64,000 bases of DNA, from contig NZ_JADBGF010000001.1 in the NCBI RefSeq assembly GCF_014873495.1, forward strand, positions 3,658,001 through 3,722,000, read 5' to 3'. The notes beneath the pieces are model-generated. The model saw only the letters and a list, made by a program, of their open reading frames with translations, did not search any database and was not told where the DNA came from. The position numbers were made by a program, and so were the translations under genes. Shown piece by piece: positions 9,018 through 17,930 of the stretch; the first letter of the stretch is position 1; the number at the start of each line of letters is the position of its first letter. This DNA is from Streptomyces stelliscabiei. GTDB taxonomy: Bacteria; Actinomycetota; Actinomycetes; Streptomycetales; Streptomycetaceae.

Positions 9018-10013
9018 TCACCCGAACTCGTAGGCGTCCACCTCGGCGAGATACCGGGCCCGCCGCTCCTCGTCGTGCTCCAGGAAGGAGGCGGTGAAGG
9101 AGTTGCGGGCCAGTTCGCGCAGCCGCTCCTCGCCGAGACCCAGCGTGCGCCCCACGGCGTCGAAGTTGTCGCCGGCGTAGCCGCCGAAGTAGGCCGGGTC
9201 GTCGGAGTTGACCGTGCAGAGCAGGCCCGCGTCGAGCATGGCGGGCAGCGGGTGGTCGGCGAGCGTGTCGACGGTCCGCAGCCGGACGTTCGACAACGGG
9301 CACAGCGTCAGCGGGATCCGGTCCCGTACCAGCCGCTCGACGAGGGCCGGGTCCTCCATGCACCGCAGGCCGTGGTCGACACGTTCGACACCGAGGACGT
9401 CGAGGGCCTCGGTGATGTACTCCGGCGGCCCCTCCTCCCCCGCGTGCGCGACCCGCCGCAGCCCCAGCGCGGCGGCCGCCTCGTACACCTCACGGAACTT
9501 GACCGGCGGATGCCCGACCTCGGCGGAGTCCAGCCCGATCCCGACGATCCGGTCGAGATACGGCTTCGCGGCCTCCAGGGTGTCGAGGGCCGACGCGGCG
9601 GACTCGTCGCGCAGGAAGCACATGATCAGCTGGGTGGAGATCCCGTGCGTCTCCTCGCTCCTGCCCAGCGCCCGCCACAGCCCCTCGACGACCGTCCCCA
9701 TCCCGACACCGCGCGCGAGGTGGGCCTGCGGATCGAAGAAGATCTCCGCGTGCCGTACGCCCTGGGCGGCGGCGCGGGCCAGATAGGCGTCGGCGAGGTC
9801 GGCGAAGTCCCGCTCGGTGCGCAGGACGGCCATCAGCTCGTAGTACAGGTTCAGGAAGGACTGCAGATCCTCGAACTCGTACGCCGTGCGGAGCGCGTCC
9901 GTGTCCGCGTACGGCAGCGCCACCCCGTTCCGGGCGGCCAGCGCGAACGCCAGCTCCGGCTCCAGGGTGCCTTCGATGTGCAGGTGCAGTTCAGCTTTGG
10001 GGAGGGACATCAA
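9018..10013 (-). CDS. Adenine/adenosine deaminase, probably adenine-specific
   Basis: A 331-residue amidohydrolase. Metal ligands are visible: His-x-His in AELHLHIEGTLEPEL, His in RVAHAGEEGPPEYI, and Asp in VNSDDPAYFGGY; the proton-transfer Glu is in the AHAGEE motif. The HIEGTLEPEL, GLDSAEVGHPP and HAGEEGPPEYI segments match the adenine deaminase subgroup rather than classical adenosine deaminases, which have HLDG-type N-termini. Adenine to hypoxanthine salvage is therefore the preferred role, although many databases would call it adenosine deaminase. An in-frame second Met follows the first. It converges on the PfkB gene with a 12-base gap. Confidence 0.85.
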   Translation of the reverse strand: MMSLPKAELHLHIEGTLEPELAFALAARNGVALPYADTDALRTAYEFEDLQSFLNLYYELMAVLRTERDFADLADAYLARAAAQGVRHAEIFFDPQAHLARGVGMGTVVEGLWRALGRSEETHGISTQLIMCFLRDESAASALDTLEAAKPYLDRIVGIGLDSAEVGHPPVKFREVYEAAAALGLRRVAHAGEEGPPEYITEALDVLGVERVDHGLRCMEDPALVERLVRDRIPLTLCPLSNVRLRTVDTLADHPLPAMLDAGLLCTVNSDDPAYFGGYAGDNFDAVGRTLGLGEERLRELARNSFTASFLEHDEERRARYLAEVDAYEFG

Positions 10014-10030
10014 AGCATCGTACGGCCGCT

Positions 10031-10939
10031 CTACCGCCGTTTCGGAAGCGCCACCCGCATCAGGTCGTGCGCCACGGTCAGCTCGCCCTCGAACCCGGCG
10101 GCCCGCGCCTGCCGTTCGAACTCGGCGGGCTCGGAGTACCGCTGGCTGAAGTGGGTGAGCACGAGATGCCGTACGCCGCAGTCACGGGCCACCGAGGCTG
10201 CCTGACCAGCCGTCAGATGCCCGTGGTCGACGGCGAGTTGGACGTCCTCGTCGAGGAACGTGGACTCGATGACGAGCATGTCGGCCGCGTCGGCGAGGGC
10301 GTAGACCCCGTCGCACAGCCGGGTGTCCATGACGAACGCGAACCGCTGGCCGCGCCGCGGCTCGCTCACGTCGTCCAGCGTGACGTCACCGACCGCGCCC
10401 TCCCGCTGGATCCGTCCGATGTCCGGCCCCTTGATGCCGCGCTCGGCGAGCCGCTCGGGCAGCATCCGGCGCCCGTCCGGCTCCACGAGCCGGTAGCCGT
10501 AGGACTCGACGGGGTGCGAGAGCCTGCGTGCGTCGAGGGTGTACGACGGTGTGGCGGCCAGTGTCACGCCCTCGCCGTCGACCGGCGCCTCGATCAGCCG
10601 GACCGTCTCCCGGTAGGCGGTGGCGTACCGCAGGCGGTCGAAGAACCGCTGCCCGGAGCGCGGGTAGTGCGCGGTGACGTCGTGCGGGACCCGGTCGAGG
10701 TTGATCCGCTGGACGACACCGGCCAGCCCCAGCGAGTGGTCGCCGTGGAAGTGGGTGACGCATATGCGGTTCAGGTCGTGCGCGGCGACCCCGGCGCGCA
10801 GCATCTGCCGCTGGGTGCCCTCCCCGGGGTCGAACAGCAGCCCCTCCGCGTCCCAGCGCAGCAGATAGCCGTTGTGGTTGCGGTGCCGGGTCGGGACCTG
10901 GCTGGCCGTGCCGAGGACGACCAGTTCACGTACGGACAC
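10031..10939 (-). CDS. rnz: Ribonuclease Z
   Basis: A 302-residue metallo-beta-lactamase-fold tRNA 3'-endonuclease. The zinc motif is VTHFHGDHSLG near residue 62. Supporting family segments are LFDPGEGTQRQ near the N-terminus, FVMDTRLCDGVYALADAADMLVIE, the HGHLTAGQAA loop and the C-terminal HLVLTHFSQRY. It processes the 3' end of tRNA precursors in the cytoplasm. It is followed 17 bases later by the deaminase gene and preceded 6 bases earlier by the HIT gene, so HIT-rnz-deaminase is probably one transcript. Confidence 0.94.
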   Translation of the reverse strand: MSVRELVVLGTASQVPTRHRNHNGYLLRWDAEGLLFDPGEGTQRQMLRAGVAAHDLNRICVTHFHGDHSLGLAGVVQRINLDRVPHDVTAHYPRSGQRFFDRLRYATAYRETVRLIEAPVDGEGVTLAATPSYTLDARRLSHPVESYGYRLVEPDGRRMLPERLAERGIKGPDIGRIQREGAVGDVTLDDVSEPRRGQRFAFVMDTRLCDGVYALADAADMLVIESTFLDEDVQLAVDHGHLTAGQAASVARDCGVRHLVLTHFSQRYSEPAEFERQARAAGFEGELTVAHDLMRVALPKRR

Positions 10940-10945
10940 GGTGCT

Positions 10946-11299
10946 CTACCCGGGGGGCCACTGCAGGCCGCGGCCGCCGACGACGTGGGCGTGCGCGTGG
11001 AACACGGTCTGGCCGGCGCCGGTGCCGGTGTTGAAGACGATGCGGTAGCTCTCCAGCTTGTCCTCGTCGGCGACGGCCTTCGTCTCGCGCAGGACGTCGG
11101 CGGCGAGGTCCGGGGCCGCGGCGGCGAGGGTCGCGGCGTCGGCGTAGTGCGCCTTCGGGATGACCAGGACGTGGGTCGGTGCCTGTGGATTGATGTCCCT
11201 GAACGCGACCGTCGTGTCGGTCTCCCGCACGATCGTCGCCGGTACGTGTCCCGCCACGATCCTGCAGAACAGACAGTCGTCCTGCGGCTCCCCAGCCAT
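10946..11299 (-). CDS. HIT-family nucleotide-binding protein
   Basis: A 117-residue histidine-triad protein. The motif is HAHAHVVGGRG near the C-terminus, with the Zn-type CLFCRIVAG at the N-terminus and PTHVLVIPKAHYADA between. HIT proteins hydrolyse nucleoside phosphoramidates or AMP-lysine. The ATG at 11299 is supported by a GGGAGG ribosome site 8 bases upstream; the open frame further upstream runs into the palindromic repeat and is not coding. Confidence 0.92.
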   Translation of the reverse strand: MAGEPQDDCLFCRIVAGHVPATIVRETDTTVAFRDINPQAPTHVLVIPKAHYADAATLAAAAPDLAADVLRETKAVADEDKLESYRIVFNTGTGAGQTVFHAHAHVVGGRGLQWPPG

Positions 11300-11361
11300 G
11301 CGTTGCCTCCCAGCCACCGGTGATCGCCTACCGGGGCATGCTATCGCCAGGGTGCGTCGTC

Positions 11362-11507
11362 GGGTGCGGGTCCGGTGGGGCTTCTCGCGCAGTTCCCCGC
11401 GCCCCTGAAGGCAACGGCCCCTGCGGGCCGTTGAAAAGCAGGGGGCGCAGCCCCTGCTTTTCAGGGGCGCGGGGAACTGCGCGACCAGCCCCCACGCACC
11501 CGCACCC
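11362..11507. repeat. Long palindromic intergenic repeat, copy 2
   Basis: Arms GGGTGCGGG ... GGTGGGGCTTCTCGCGCAG (from 11362) and the matching right arm (11461-11507) flank an inner hairpin, AAAAGCAGGGG/CCCCTGCTTTT, around 11435-11460. It is the same family as copies 1 and 3. It sits between the tricorn-type protease stop and the HIT start, both leftward, so it may also terminate or insulate transcription. Confidence 0.75.
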
Positions 11508-11526
11508 GACAACGAGCCCCCGGCCC

Positions 11527-14500
11527 CTACGACGGCAGCGGCGGCGCCACCTTCGCCGGCGTCGACTCAAGCCCCTCCAGCGCGATCCGGATCGCCTCGT
11601 CGAGCTGGGGGTCGCGCCCGGCCGCGTGGTCCTGGGGCGCCTGCACGACCTCCACGTCCGGGTCGACCCCGTGGTTCTCGACCCCCCACCCGTACCCCTC
11701 CATCCAGAAGGCGTACTTCGGCTGGGTCACGAGCGTCCCGTCCACCAGCCGGTACCGGCTGTCGATCCCGACGACCCCACCCCACGTCCGCGTCCCCACG
11801 ACCGGCCCGATCCCGAGCGCCTTGATCGCCGCGTTGACGATGTCCCCGTCAGACCCGGAGAACTCGTTGGCGACGGCGACGACGGGCCCCCGGGGCGCGT
11901 CGTCGGGGTAGCTGGTCGCGCGCATCCCGCGCGGCAGGTCCCAGCCGACGATCCGCCGGGCCAGCTTCTCCACCACGAGCTGGGAGGTGTGCCCGCCCCG
12001 GTTCTCCCGGACGTCCACGACGAGTCCCTCCCGGGCGACCTCCACCCGCAGGTCGCGGTGGAGCTGCGCCCAGCCGGAGCCGACCATGTCGGGTACGTGC
12101 AGATATCCGAGCCGGCCGCCGGATTTCTCGTGGACGTAGGCCCGCCGGTCCGCCACCCAGGCGTGGTACCGCAGCGGCTCCTCGTCGGAGATGGGCACCA
12201 CCACGGGGTGCCGCAGATCCCCGCCGCCGGACGGCAGGACGGTCAGCTCGACCGCCTTGCCCGCCGTGCCGACGAGCAGCGGTCCGGGCCCGGCCACCGG
12301 GTCGACCGGCTGCCCGCCCACGGCGACGATCGCGTCCCCGGCCCGCACGGCCACACCCGGCGCGGCGAGCGGCGAGTGCGCGTCGGGGTCGGAGGTCTCG
12401 GAGGGCAGCACCCGGTCGATGCGCCACAGGGCCGACCCCTGCGGGCCGTCCTCGTGCCGGGAGACGTCCGCCCCGAGCAGCCCCTGCCGCCGGTCGCCGG
12501 AGGCGCCCCGGCCGCGCGGGGTGACGTAGGCGTGCGAGGTGCCCAGCTCGCCCTGCACCTCCCACAGCAGGTCCACGAGGTCGTCGTGGGTGGCCACGCG
12601 TTCCAGGACCGGGCGGTACCGGGCCAGGACGGCGTCCCAGTCCACCCCGCCGAGGTCCGGGCGCCAGAAGTTGTCCCGCATCAGACGGCCGGTCTCGTCG
12701 AACATCTGGCGCCATTCGGCGGCCGGGTCGACGGTCCGCCGTACGCGCGAGAGGTCGACGGTGATGTTGCTGTCGCTCTCGTCGTCGTTCGAGGCGCGCC
12801 GGTCGCTGGGGACGACCTTGAGCTTGCCGTCGGTCCACAGCAGGACCCGTTTGCCGTCGCCGCTGACGGCGACGTGGTCGGCGTCGGAGGCGAGGTACTC
12901 CAGGCGCCGCTGGGCGAGGTCGTAGCGCTCCAGGGACGTCTTGGGGTCGGGGTCGTCGGGGGTGGCCCGGGAGTGGCCGAGGACGCCGGTGACGGGGTGG
13001 CGCAGCCACAGGACGCCGTCCTTGGCGGCGCGGAGGGTCGAGTAGCGGCCGGCCTCGACCGGGAAGGGGACGATCCGGTCGGCGAGTCCGTCCAGGTCGA
13101 TCCGGGTCGCCGGGGCGCCCTCGCTGTCCGGGGTCTCGTCCTTGTCGGGCGCCTCGAAGGGGCGGCCGTGCCGCTGCGGCCCGAAGGGCGACGGCGTGGT
13201 CGCGGCGAGCGTGATGAGGTGCGGCCGGGCCCCGCTGACGAAGTGGAGGTCGAAGACGTGTTCGTCGTAGACGGGGTCGAAGGCGCGGGCGGAGAGGAAG
13301 GCGAGGTGCTTGCCGTCGAGAGTGAACGTCGGCGAGAAGTCCTGGAAGCGCAGCGGGGTCGCCTCGGTGACGGACAGGTCGGCGGTGTTGGCGAGCTTGA
13401 GCTGACGCAGCGGGCGCGGGCCGGGGTGCGACCAGGCGAGCCAGGCGGAGTCGGGCGAGAAGACCAGCCCGGACACCTCGCCGTCCTCGCTCCGGTCGAC
13501 CTCCCGCACCTCCCCCGTCTCCCGTTCGACGAGCAGGACCCGGCCGTCGTGGGCGGCGACGGCGACCCGGCTGCCGTCGGGCGCGACCGCGAGCCCGAGG
13601 ACCCGGCCCAGCTGCCCCGCGGCGAGCCGGCGCGGGGTGGCGCCCGGGGCGGGACCGGTCGCCGGGGCGAACTCCAGCCCGTCGTCGCCCTCCGCGTCCG
13701 TCACCCACACCACCCACTCCTCGCCCTCCACCCGGAAGGTGCGCGGCAGCCGGGCCCGTACGCCGTCCTCGGCGACGAGCGCGCGGGCGGGGCCGGAGCG
13801 ATGGGTGACCCAGTGGATCGAGCCGCGTACGGAGACGGCGCTGCCCCGGGCCGTGTGGTCGGGCGAGGCGGAGCCGAGCCAGCGGGAGGCGTTCACCGGG
13901 AACGGCTGGAGGTCGACGCGCTGTCCGCCGAGCCGGATGTCGAGCCCGCGCGGCTCGGCCCCGTCCAGGTCGTCCAGGAGCCACAGTTCACCGGCGGACG
14001 CGTACACGACCCGGGTGCCGTCGGTGGCCGCGTGCCGGGCGTAGAAACCGTCGAGCGGGGTGTGGCGGCGCAGGTCCGAGCCGTCCGCGAGGGAGGAGTA
14101 CAGCGCCCCGACGCCCTCGTGGTCGGAGAGGAACGCGATCCGGTCACCCACCCACAGCGGGTACTCGATGTTCCCGTCCAAGTCGGCGTGCAGCCGCGCG
14201 AATTCGCCGGCGCCCTCGCCGTCCCCACCCGCGCGGTCGATCCACAGCTTGCCCGCCGTGCCGCCCCGGTACCGCTTCCACCAGGCGGCCTCGCGGCCCA
14301 TCGGCGCGGACAGCAGCACGGTCGCGGGGCCGTGGGCGACATCACCGACCGGCCCGTACGGGAGGGTGGTGGCCGGGCCGCCGTCGAGCGGGACGGCGCG
14401 TGCCCAGCTGCGCCGGAGGCTGGCCTGTCCGTGGGTGCTGAGCGCGAGGACCCGGCCCTCGGGCGTCCAGCCGCGCACCTGGGTGCGCCAACTGCCCCAG

Positions 14501-14751
14501 TACGTCAGGCGCTTGGCCGAACCGCCGTCGACGGGGGCGACATGCACCTCGGGCGCGCCGTCCCGCGTGGAGGTCCACGCGACGGTGGTGCCGTCCGGGG
14601 AGATCCGGGGATGGTTCACGGGCACGTTGTCCGCGCTGACCCGCCAGGCACGGCCGCCGTCCAGAGGCGCGACCCACACGTCGTCCTCGGCGGTGAAGGC
14701 GACCAGGTCGCCGTGCAGGTGCGGATACCGGAAATACGCGAGCTGAGTCAC
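11527..14751 (-). CDS. Tricorn-type S41 protease
   Basis: A 1074-residue tricorn-protease homologue. The N-terminal about 650 residues form two beta-propellers with repeated WD-like blades (ISPDGTTVAWTSTRDG; FSPDSAWLAWSHPGPR). A helical bundle, a PDZ segment (GVAVRAGDAIVAVGGQPV) and an S41 core follow. Catalytic residues align: Ser-His in ELGTSHAYV, nucleophile S967 in EFSGSDGD, and E1025 in GWGVENHG. Tricorn degrades peptides released by the proteasome, which fits an actinomycete that has proteasomes. No signal peptide is present, so it is cytoplasmic. Confidence 0.95.
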   Translation of the reverse strand: MTQLAYFRYPHLHGDLVAFTAEDDVWVAPLDGGRAWRVSADNVPVNHPRISPDGTTVAWTSTRDGAPEVHVAPVDGGSAKRLTYWGSWRTQVRGWTPEGRVLALSTHGQASLRRSWARAVPLDGGPATTLPYGPVGDVAHGPATVLLSAPMGREAAWWKRYRGGTAGKLWIDRAGGDGEGAGEFARLHADLDGNIEYPLWVGDRIAFLSDHEGVGALYSSLADGSDLRRHTPLDGFYARHAATDGTRVVYASAGELWLLDDLDGAEPRGLDIRLGGQRVDLQPFPVNASRWLGSASPDHTARGSAVSVRGSIHWVTHRSGPARALVAEDGVRARLPRTFRVEGEEWVVWVTDAEGDDGLEFAPATGPAPGATPRRLAAGQLGRVLGLAVAPDGSRVAVAAHDGRVLLVERETGEVREVDRSEDGEVSGLVFSPDSAWLAWSHPGPRPLRQLKLANTADLSVTEATPLRFQDFSPTFTLDGKHLAFLSARAFDPVYDEHVFDLHFVSGARPHLITLAATTPSPFGPQRHGRPFEAPDKDETPDSEGAPATRIDLDGLADRIVPFPVEAGRYSTLRAAKDGVLWLRHPVTGVLGHSRATPDDPDPKTSLERYDLAQRRLEYLASDADHVAVSGDGKRVLLWTDGKLKVVPSDRRASNDDESDSNITVDLSRVRRTVDPAAEWRQMFDETGRLMRDNFWRPDLGGVDWDAVLARYRPVLERVATHDDLVDLLWEVQGELGTSHAYVTPRGRGASGDRRQGLLGADVSRHEDGPQGSALWRIDRVLPSETSDPDAHSPLAAPGVAVRAGDAIVAVGGQPVDPVAGPGPLLVGTAGKAVELTVLPSGGGDLRHPVVVPISDEEPLRYHAWVADRRAYVHEKSGGRLGYLHVPDMVGSGWAQLHRDLRVEVAREGLVVDVRENRGGHTSQLVVEKLARRIVGWDLPRGMRATSYPDDAPRGPVVAVANEFSGSDGDIVNAAIKALGIGPVVGTRTWGGVVGIDSRYRLVDGTLVTQPKYAFWMEGYGWGVENHGVDPDVEVVQAPQDHAAGRDPQLDEAIRIALEGLESTPAKVAPPLPS

Positions 14752-14836
14752 CCGGTCACTGTAAGCAGCGTTCGGCCTGATTGGGAGGGGTTTGGATCAT
14801 GTCCCTCGCGCGGAACCATGTCCCTCGCGCGGGGCC

Positions 14837-15385
14837 TCACTTGCCCACGGGCGCGCACGCCGGGTCCTTCTGGCACCAGATGGTCTGGGTGACGGTGACC
14901 GTCACGGTCGGTCCCGGCCGGTCGGGATCGCGCGGCCCGTTGCTCGGGGCGGGGGCGTCGCAGTTGCCGAGCCCCTCGACGTGGAACCACTCCTTGCCGC
15001 CGACCTTCGCGGTCAGGTCCCCGCGTACGCACCTGCCGTTGACCTCCTTCGTCACCTTCCCGGTGAGGCTGATGTCCCGGCCTTCCTTGTCCTCGCCCGT
15101 GCAGTCGACGTTCGCGACGGTGGCGACGGACGCGGACGGCGACCCGGACTTCCTTCCCGCGTCGCCGTCGTACGAGGCCGTGCAGGTGAGCCACCGGACG
15201 TCGAGGCCCTCCCGCTCCAGCTCCTTGGTGGCCAGCTGGTCCGTCGTGAACGCGACCGCGCCGGTGTTGAGCCCGCCGCCCTCGCAGGCCACCAGGCTCA
15301 TGACAGCGCCGAGTCCGAGCCCGGCTCCCAGCAGGAGCCGGCGCCCGCCGGTCCGGTGCGACCTGACACGCCTCCATACCCGCAT
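14837..15385 (-). CDS. Putative lipoprotein
   Basis: A 182-residue protein with a basic N-terminus (MRVWRRVRSHRTGGRR), a hydrophobic segment and a lipobox-like LVAC, so it is predicted to be anchored outside the membrane through a lipid on Cys about 34. The mature part has a DUF4333-like flavour: short beta-rich segments with paired cysteines (WLTCTASYDG, NVDCTGED, NGRCVRGD, GLGNCDAP) and a Thr/Val-rich tail. Function unknown. It is separated by 85 bases from the tricorn-type gene start and may be cotranscribed with it. Confidence 0.72.
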   Translation of the reverse strand: MRVWRRVRSHRTGGRRLLLGAGLGLGAVMSLVACEGGGLNTGAVAFTTDQLATKELEREGLDVRWLTCTASYDGDAGRKSGSPSASVATVANVDCTGEDKEGRDISLTGKVTKEVNGRCVRGDLTAKVGGKEWFHVEGLGNCDAPAPSNGPRDPDRPGPTVTVTVTQTIWCQKDPACAPVGK

Positions 15386-15482
15386 GCACGGCAGCCTGCC
15401 ACCGCCCGCCGCGTCACGGAAGACCGCGTGCGGCCATGCCGCCGGGAAGGGTGAACCGGGGTTGCGCGGGCGCGCGGCCGCC

Positions 15483-15875
15483 TCAGCCGCGCATCAGCAG
15501 CCATTCCTGCAGCTCCACCAAGTTCCCCTCGGGGTCCTTGAGATGGGCCACGCGCATCCGGTCGGTCATGGGCGCGGGCCCGTGCAGGAGGCGTGCGCCG
15601 CGTTCGGTGATCTGCTCGCAGTACGCGTCGAGGTCGTCGACCCGCAGGACGACCAGCGACCGGTGCCCGTTCGCCGCGTCGGCCAGCTCCCCGAGGACCT
15701 CCGCCATCATCGCCCGGTCCTGCAGGGCGATCCCCGCGGACCCGATCGCCGGACTGAACTTCTCGTAGGGCCCCTCGGCCGCCCCGGACTGCGGCTTCAG
15801 CCCGAGGACATCGGCGTAGAAGCGATAGCACGCGGCGAAGTCGGAGACGAGCAGCCTTACTTGGGCGAGTTCCAC
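15483..15875 (-). CDS. VOC-family (glyoxalase/bleomycin-resistance) protein
   Basis: A 130-residue protein with two beta-alpha-beta-beta-beta modules. The N-terminus VELAQVRLLVSDFAACYRFY and the C-terminal HLKDPEGNLVELQEWL are characteristic of VOC metalloenzymes; Glu in NLVELQ is a likely metal ligand. The substrate is unknown. A GTG start at 15875 with GGGAG 6 bases upstream was preferred over a longer low-quality extension. Confidence 0.85.
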   Translation of the reverse strand: MELAQVRLLVSDFAACYRFYADVLGLKPQSGAAEGPYEKFSPAIGSAGIALQDRAMMAEVLGELADAANGHRSLVVLRVDDLDAYCEQITERGARLLHGPAPMTDRMRVAHLKDPEGNLVELQEWLLMRG

Positions 15876-15918
15876 GATGCTCCCAGGGGTTGTGGGGACG
15901 GGGCCCGGACCGGGGCGG

Positions 15919-16659
15919 TCAGGACCAGCGTCCGGTTCTGCCCAGCAGCAGCGCCCCGGCCGCCGTCCCGGCGGTCGACGTGCGCAGCACACTGGGCCCG
16001 AGTCTGTACGCCCCCGCGCCCGCCTCGCCGAAGAGCGCCAGCTCCTCCGGCGACACGCCCCCCTCGGGCCCCACGACGAGCACGATCTCCCCGGCCGTCG
16101 GCAGCTCGGCCGTGGCCAGTGTCTCGTCGCCGCTCTCGTGCAGGACGGCGGCGAAGTCGGCGTTCGCCAGCAGTGCCGCGACCTGCTTGCTCGTGGCCGC
16201 GTCCGCGACCTCGGGGAAGCGCGTCCGGCGGGACTGCTTGCCCGCCTCCCGCGCGGTGGCCCGCCACTTGGCGAGCGCCTTCAGCCCCCGCTCGCCCCGC
16301 CACTGCGTGATGCAGCGGGAGGCGGCCCAGGGCACGATCGCGTCGATGCCGACCTCGGTCATGGTCTCCACGGCCAGTTCGCCCCGGTCGCCCTTGGGCA
16401 GCGCCTGGACGACGGTGAGACGGGGCTGCGCGGGAAGCTCCTCCACCAGGCCCCCCGTGTCCATGACGACCAGCCGGTCCTTGCCCTCGGCGGCCTTCAC
16501 CACGCCGTTCAGCCACCGGCCCCGCCCGTCGGTGAGGACGACGTCCTCACCGGGCTGCAGCCGCTTCACCGAGACGGCGTGCCGCCCCTCGGGGCCGTCG
16601 ACCACGATCTCCGGTCCCAGGCCGTCGAACCCGTCCACCACGAACACCGGCGCGGTCAT
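15919..16659 (-). CDS. rsmE: 16S rRNA (uracil-1498-N3)-methyltransferase
   Basis: A 246-residue SPOUT-class methyltransferase. The N-terminal PUA-like domain (GRHAVSVKRLQPGEDVVLTDGRG) is followed by the methyltransferase core with MTEVGIDAIVPWAASRC, the knot motif VLVVGPEGGVSPEELALF, and the C-terminal RLGPSVLRTSTAGTAA. It modifies U1498 of 16S rRNA using SAM. The ATG at 16659 overlaps the upstream stop as ATGA, so it is coupled to the nitronate monooxygenase gene. The longer upstream frame is Arg/Gly-rich noise. Confidence 0.95.
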   Translation of the reverse strand: MTAPVFVVDGFDGLGPEIVVDGPEGRHAVSVKRLQPGEDVVLTDGRGRWLNGVVKAAEGKDRLVVMDTGGLVEELPAQPRLTVVQALPKGDRGELAVETMTEVGIDAIVPWAASRCITQWRGERGLKALAKWRATAREAGKQSRRTRFPEVADAATSKQVAALLANADFAAVLHESGDETLATAELPTAGEIVLVVGPEGGVSPEELALFGEAGAGAYRLGPSVLRTSTAGTAAGALLLGRTGRWS

Positions 16660-17765
16660 CGGCCCTCGCTCCCGCCCCGGGCCCCGCCCGTCCCGCCGAC
16701 CCGCGCGGCGGCCTGCTCGGCCTGCGCGGCGGCGATCTCGGCGGCCAGCACCCCGACCAGTTCCCCGGCCGGCAGGTCCCGGGCCATCCGGTGCCCCTGC
16801 CCGGCCCACAGCGCCATGCCCTGCGCGTCGCCGGACTTGGCGGCGGCCTTGCGCAGCGGCGAGGTGAGGTGGTGGACCTCCGGGTAGGCGACCGGCGCGT
16901 ACGGGCCGTGCTCGCGCAGGAAGCGGTTGAGCAGGCCACGGGCCGGGCGGCCGGAGAAGGCGCGGGTCAGCTCGGTGCGGACGAAGAGGGGGTCGGTCAG
17001 GGCCAGCTTGTGCACGGTGTGCGCGCCGGACTCGGGGGTGGCGAGGAAGGCCGTGCCGAGCTGGGCGGCGCTCACGCCCGCCGTGAGGAGGGCGGCGATC
17101 TGACCGCCGCGCATGATGCCGCCGGCCGCGACGATCGGCAGGGCCACGGCCTCGCGGACCTGTGCGACCAGGGCGAGCAGACCGACGCCGGCGCAGTCCC
17201 GCTCGGGGTCGTCCCGGTGCGTGCCCTGGTGGCCGCCGGCCTCGACGCCCTGCACGATCACGGCGTGGGCCCCGGACCGCTCCACGGCCTGGGCCTCCTC
17301 CGCCGAGGTCGCGGTGACGAGGGTGAGCGTGCCCCTGCGGGCGAGGGACTCCACGACCTCCGGGGTCGGACAGCCGAAGTGGAACGACACCACCGGGACG
17401 GGGTTGTCGAGCAGCACGGCCAGCTTGGCCTCGTAGCCGTCGTCGCGTCCGCTGTCCGGGTCGCCCAGCTCGGCGTCGTACCAGGTGGCCTCACCGGCCA
17501 GCTGCTCCGCGTAGACGTCGACGGCGGCCGGCTCGGCGTACTCCGGCTGCGGCATGAACAGGTTCACGCCGAAGGGGCGCGAGGTCAGGGCCCGGAGCGC
17601 CTTGATCTCCTGGTACATCCCGTCGGCCGTCTTGTACCCGGCGGCGAGGAACCCCAGCCCACCCGCCTCGGACACGGCGGCGGCCAGCCGCGGCACGGAC
17701 ACGCCGCCCGCCATGGGGGCCTGCACGATCGGCAGCGGGACGAGATCGGTCAGCGCGGAGGACAT
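16656..17765 (-). CDS. Nitronate monooxygenase (2-nitropropane dioxygenase type)
   Basis: A 369-residue FMN-dependent TIM barrel. Visible are PLPIVQAPMAGGVSVP at the N-terminus, VSFHFGCP, IVQGVEAGGHQGTH with the likely catalytic His, and the FMN phosphate site IVAAGGIMRGGQIAALL. It oxidises alkyl nitronates such as propionate 3-nitronate. The start at 17765 gives the usual family length. It heads the pair with rsmE, and a perfect long hairpin lies between it and the upstream dnaJ stop. Confidence 0.9.
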   Translation of the reverse strand: MSSALTDLVPLPIVQAPMAGGVSVPRLAAAVSEAGGLGFLAAGYKTADGMYQEIKALRALTSRPFGVNLFMPQPEYAEPAAVDVYAEQLAGEATWYDAELGDPDSGRDDGYEAKLAVLLDNPVPVVSFHFGCPTPEVVESLARRGTLTLVTATSAEEAQAVERSGAHAVIVQGVEAGGHQGTHRDDPERDCAGVGLLALVAQVREAVALPIVAAGGIMRGGQIAALLTAGVSAAQLGTAFLATPESGAHTVHKLALTDPLFVRTELTRAFSGRPARGLLNRFLREHGPYAPVAYPEVHHLTSPLRKAAAKSGDAQGMALWAGQGHRMARDLPAGELVGVLAAEIAAAQAEQAAARVGGTGGARGGSEGR

Positions 17766-17832
17766 GACGGCATGTTGCCATGCCCAGGGGTCCCAGCCGA
17801 ATCGAGTGCGGCCATCTGTTCGACCTCGGCTC

Positions 17833-17914
17833 GGTGGGGGCTTCTCGCGCAGTTCCCCGCGCCCCTGAGAAGCAGGGGCGCGGGGAACTGCGCGAGAAGC
17901 CCCACTCGGCCGCA
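17833..17914. repeat. Long palindromic intergenic repeat, copy 3 (near-perfect hairpin)
   Basis: The most compact copy. A 32-bp stem, broken only by one extra G, closes on a 7-base GAGAAGC loop, with arms beginning GTGGGG and ending CGCCCCT. Its arms are nearly identical to those at 7546-7708 and 11362-11507. It follows the dnaJ stop (leftward), so it may act as terminator, but the family identity across unrelated loci points to a dispersed repeat. Confidence 0.8.
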
Positions 17915-17930
17915 CCCGACGAACAACCGG

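Noticed and set aside
11320..14892. Long rightward frame of 1190 codons opposite the tricorn-type gene
   Set aside because: The translation is Arg/Gly/Pro-rich with no motifs, while the opposite strand has clear protease motifs.
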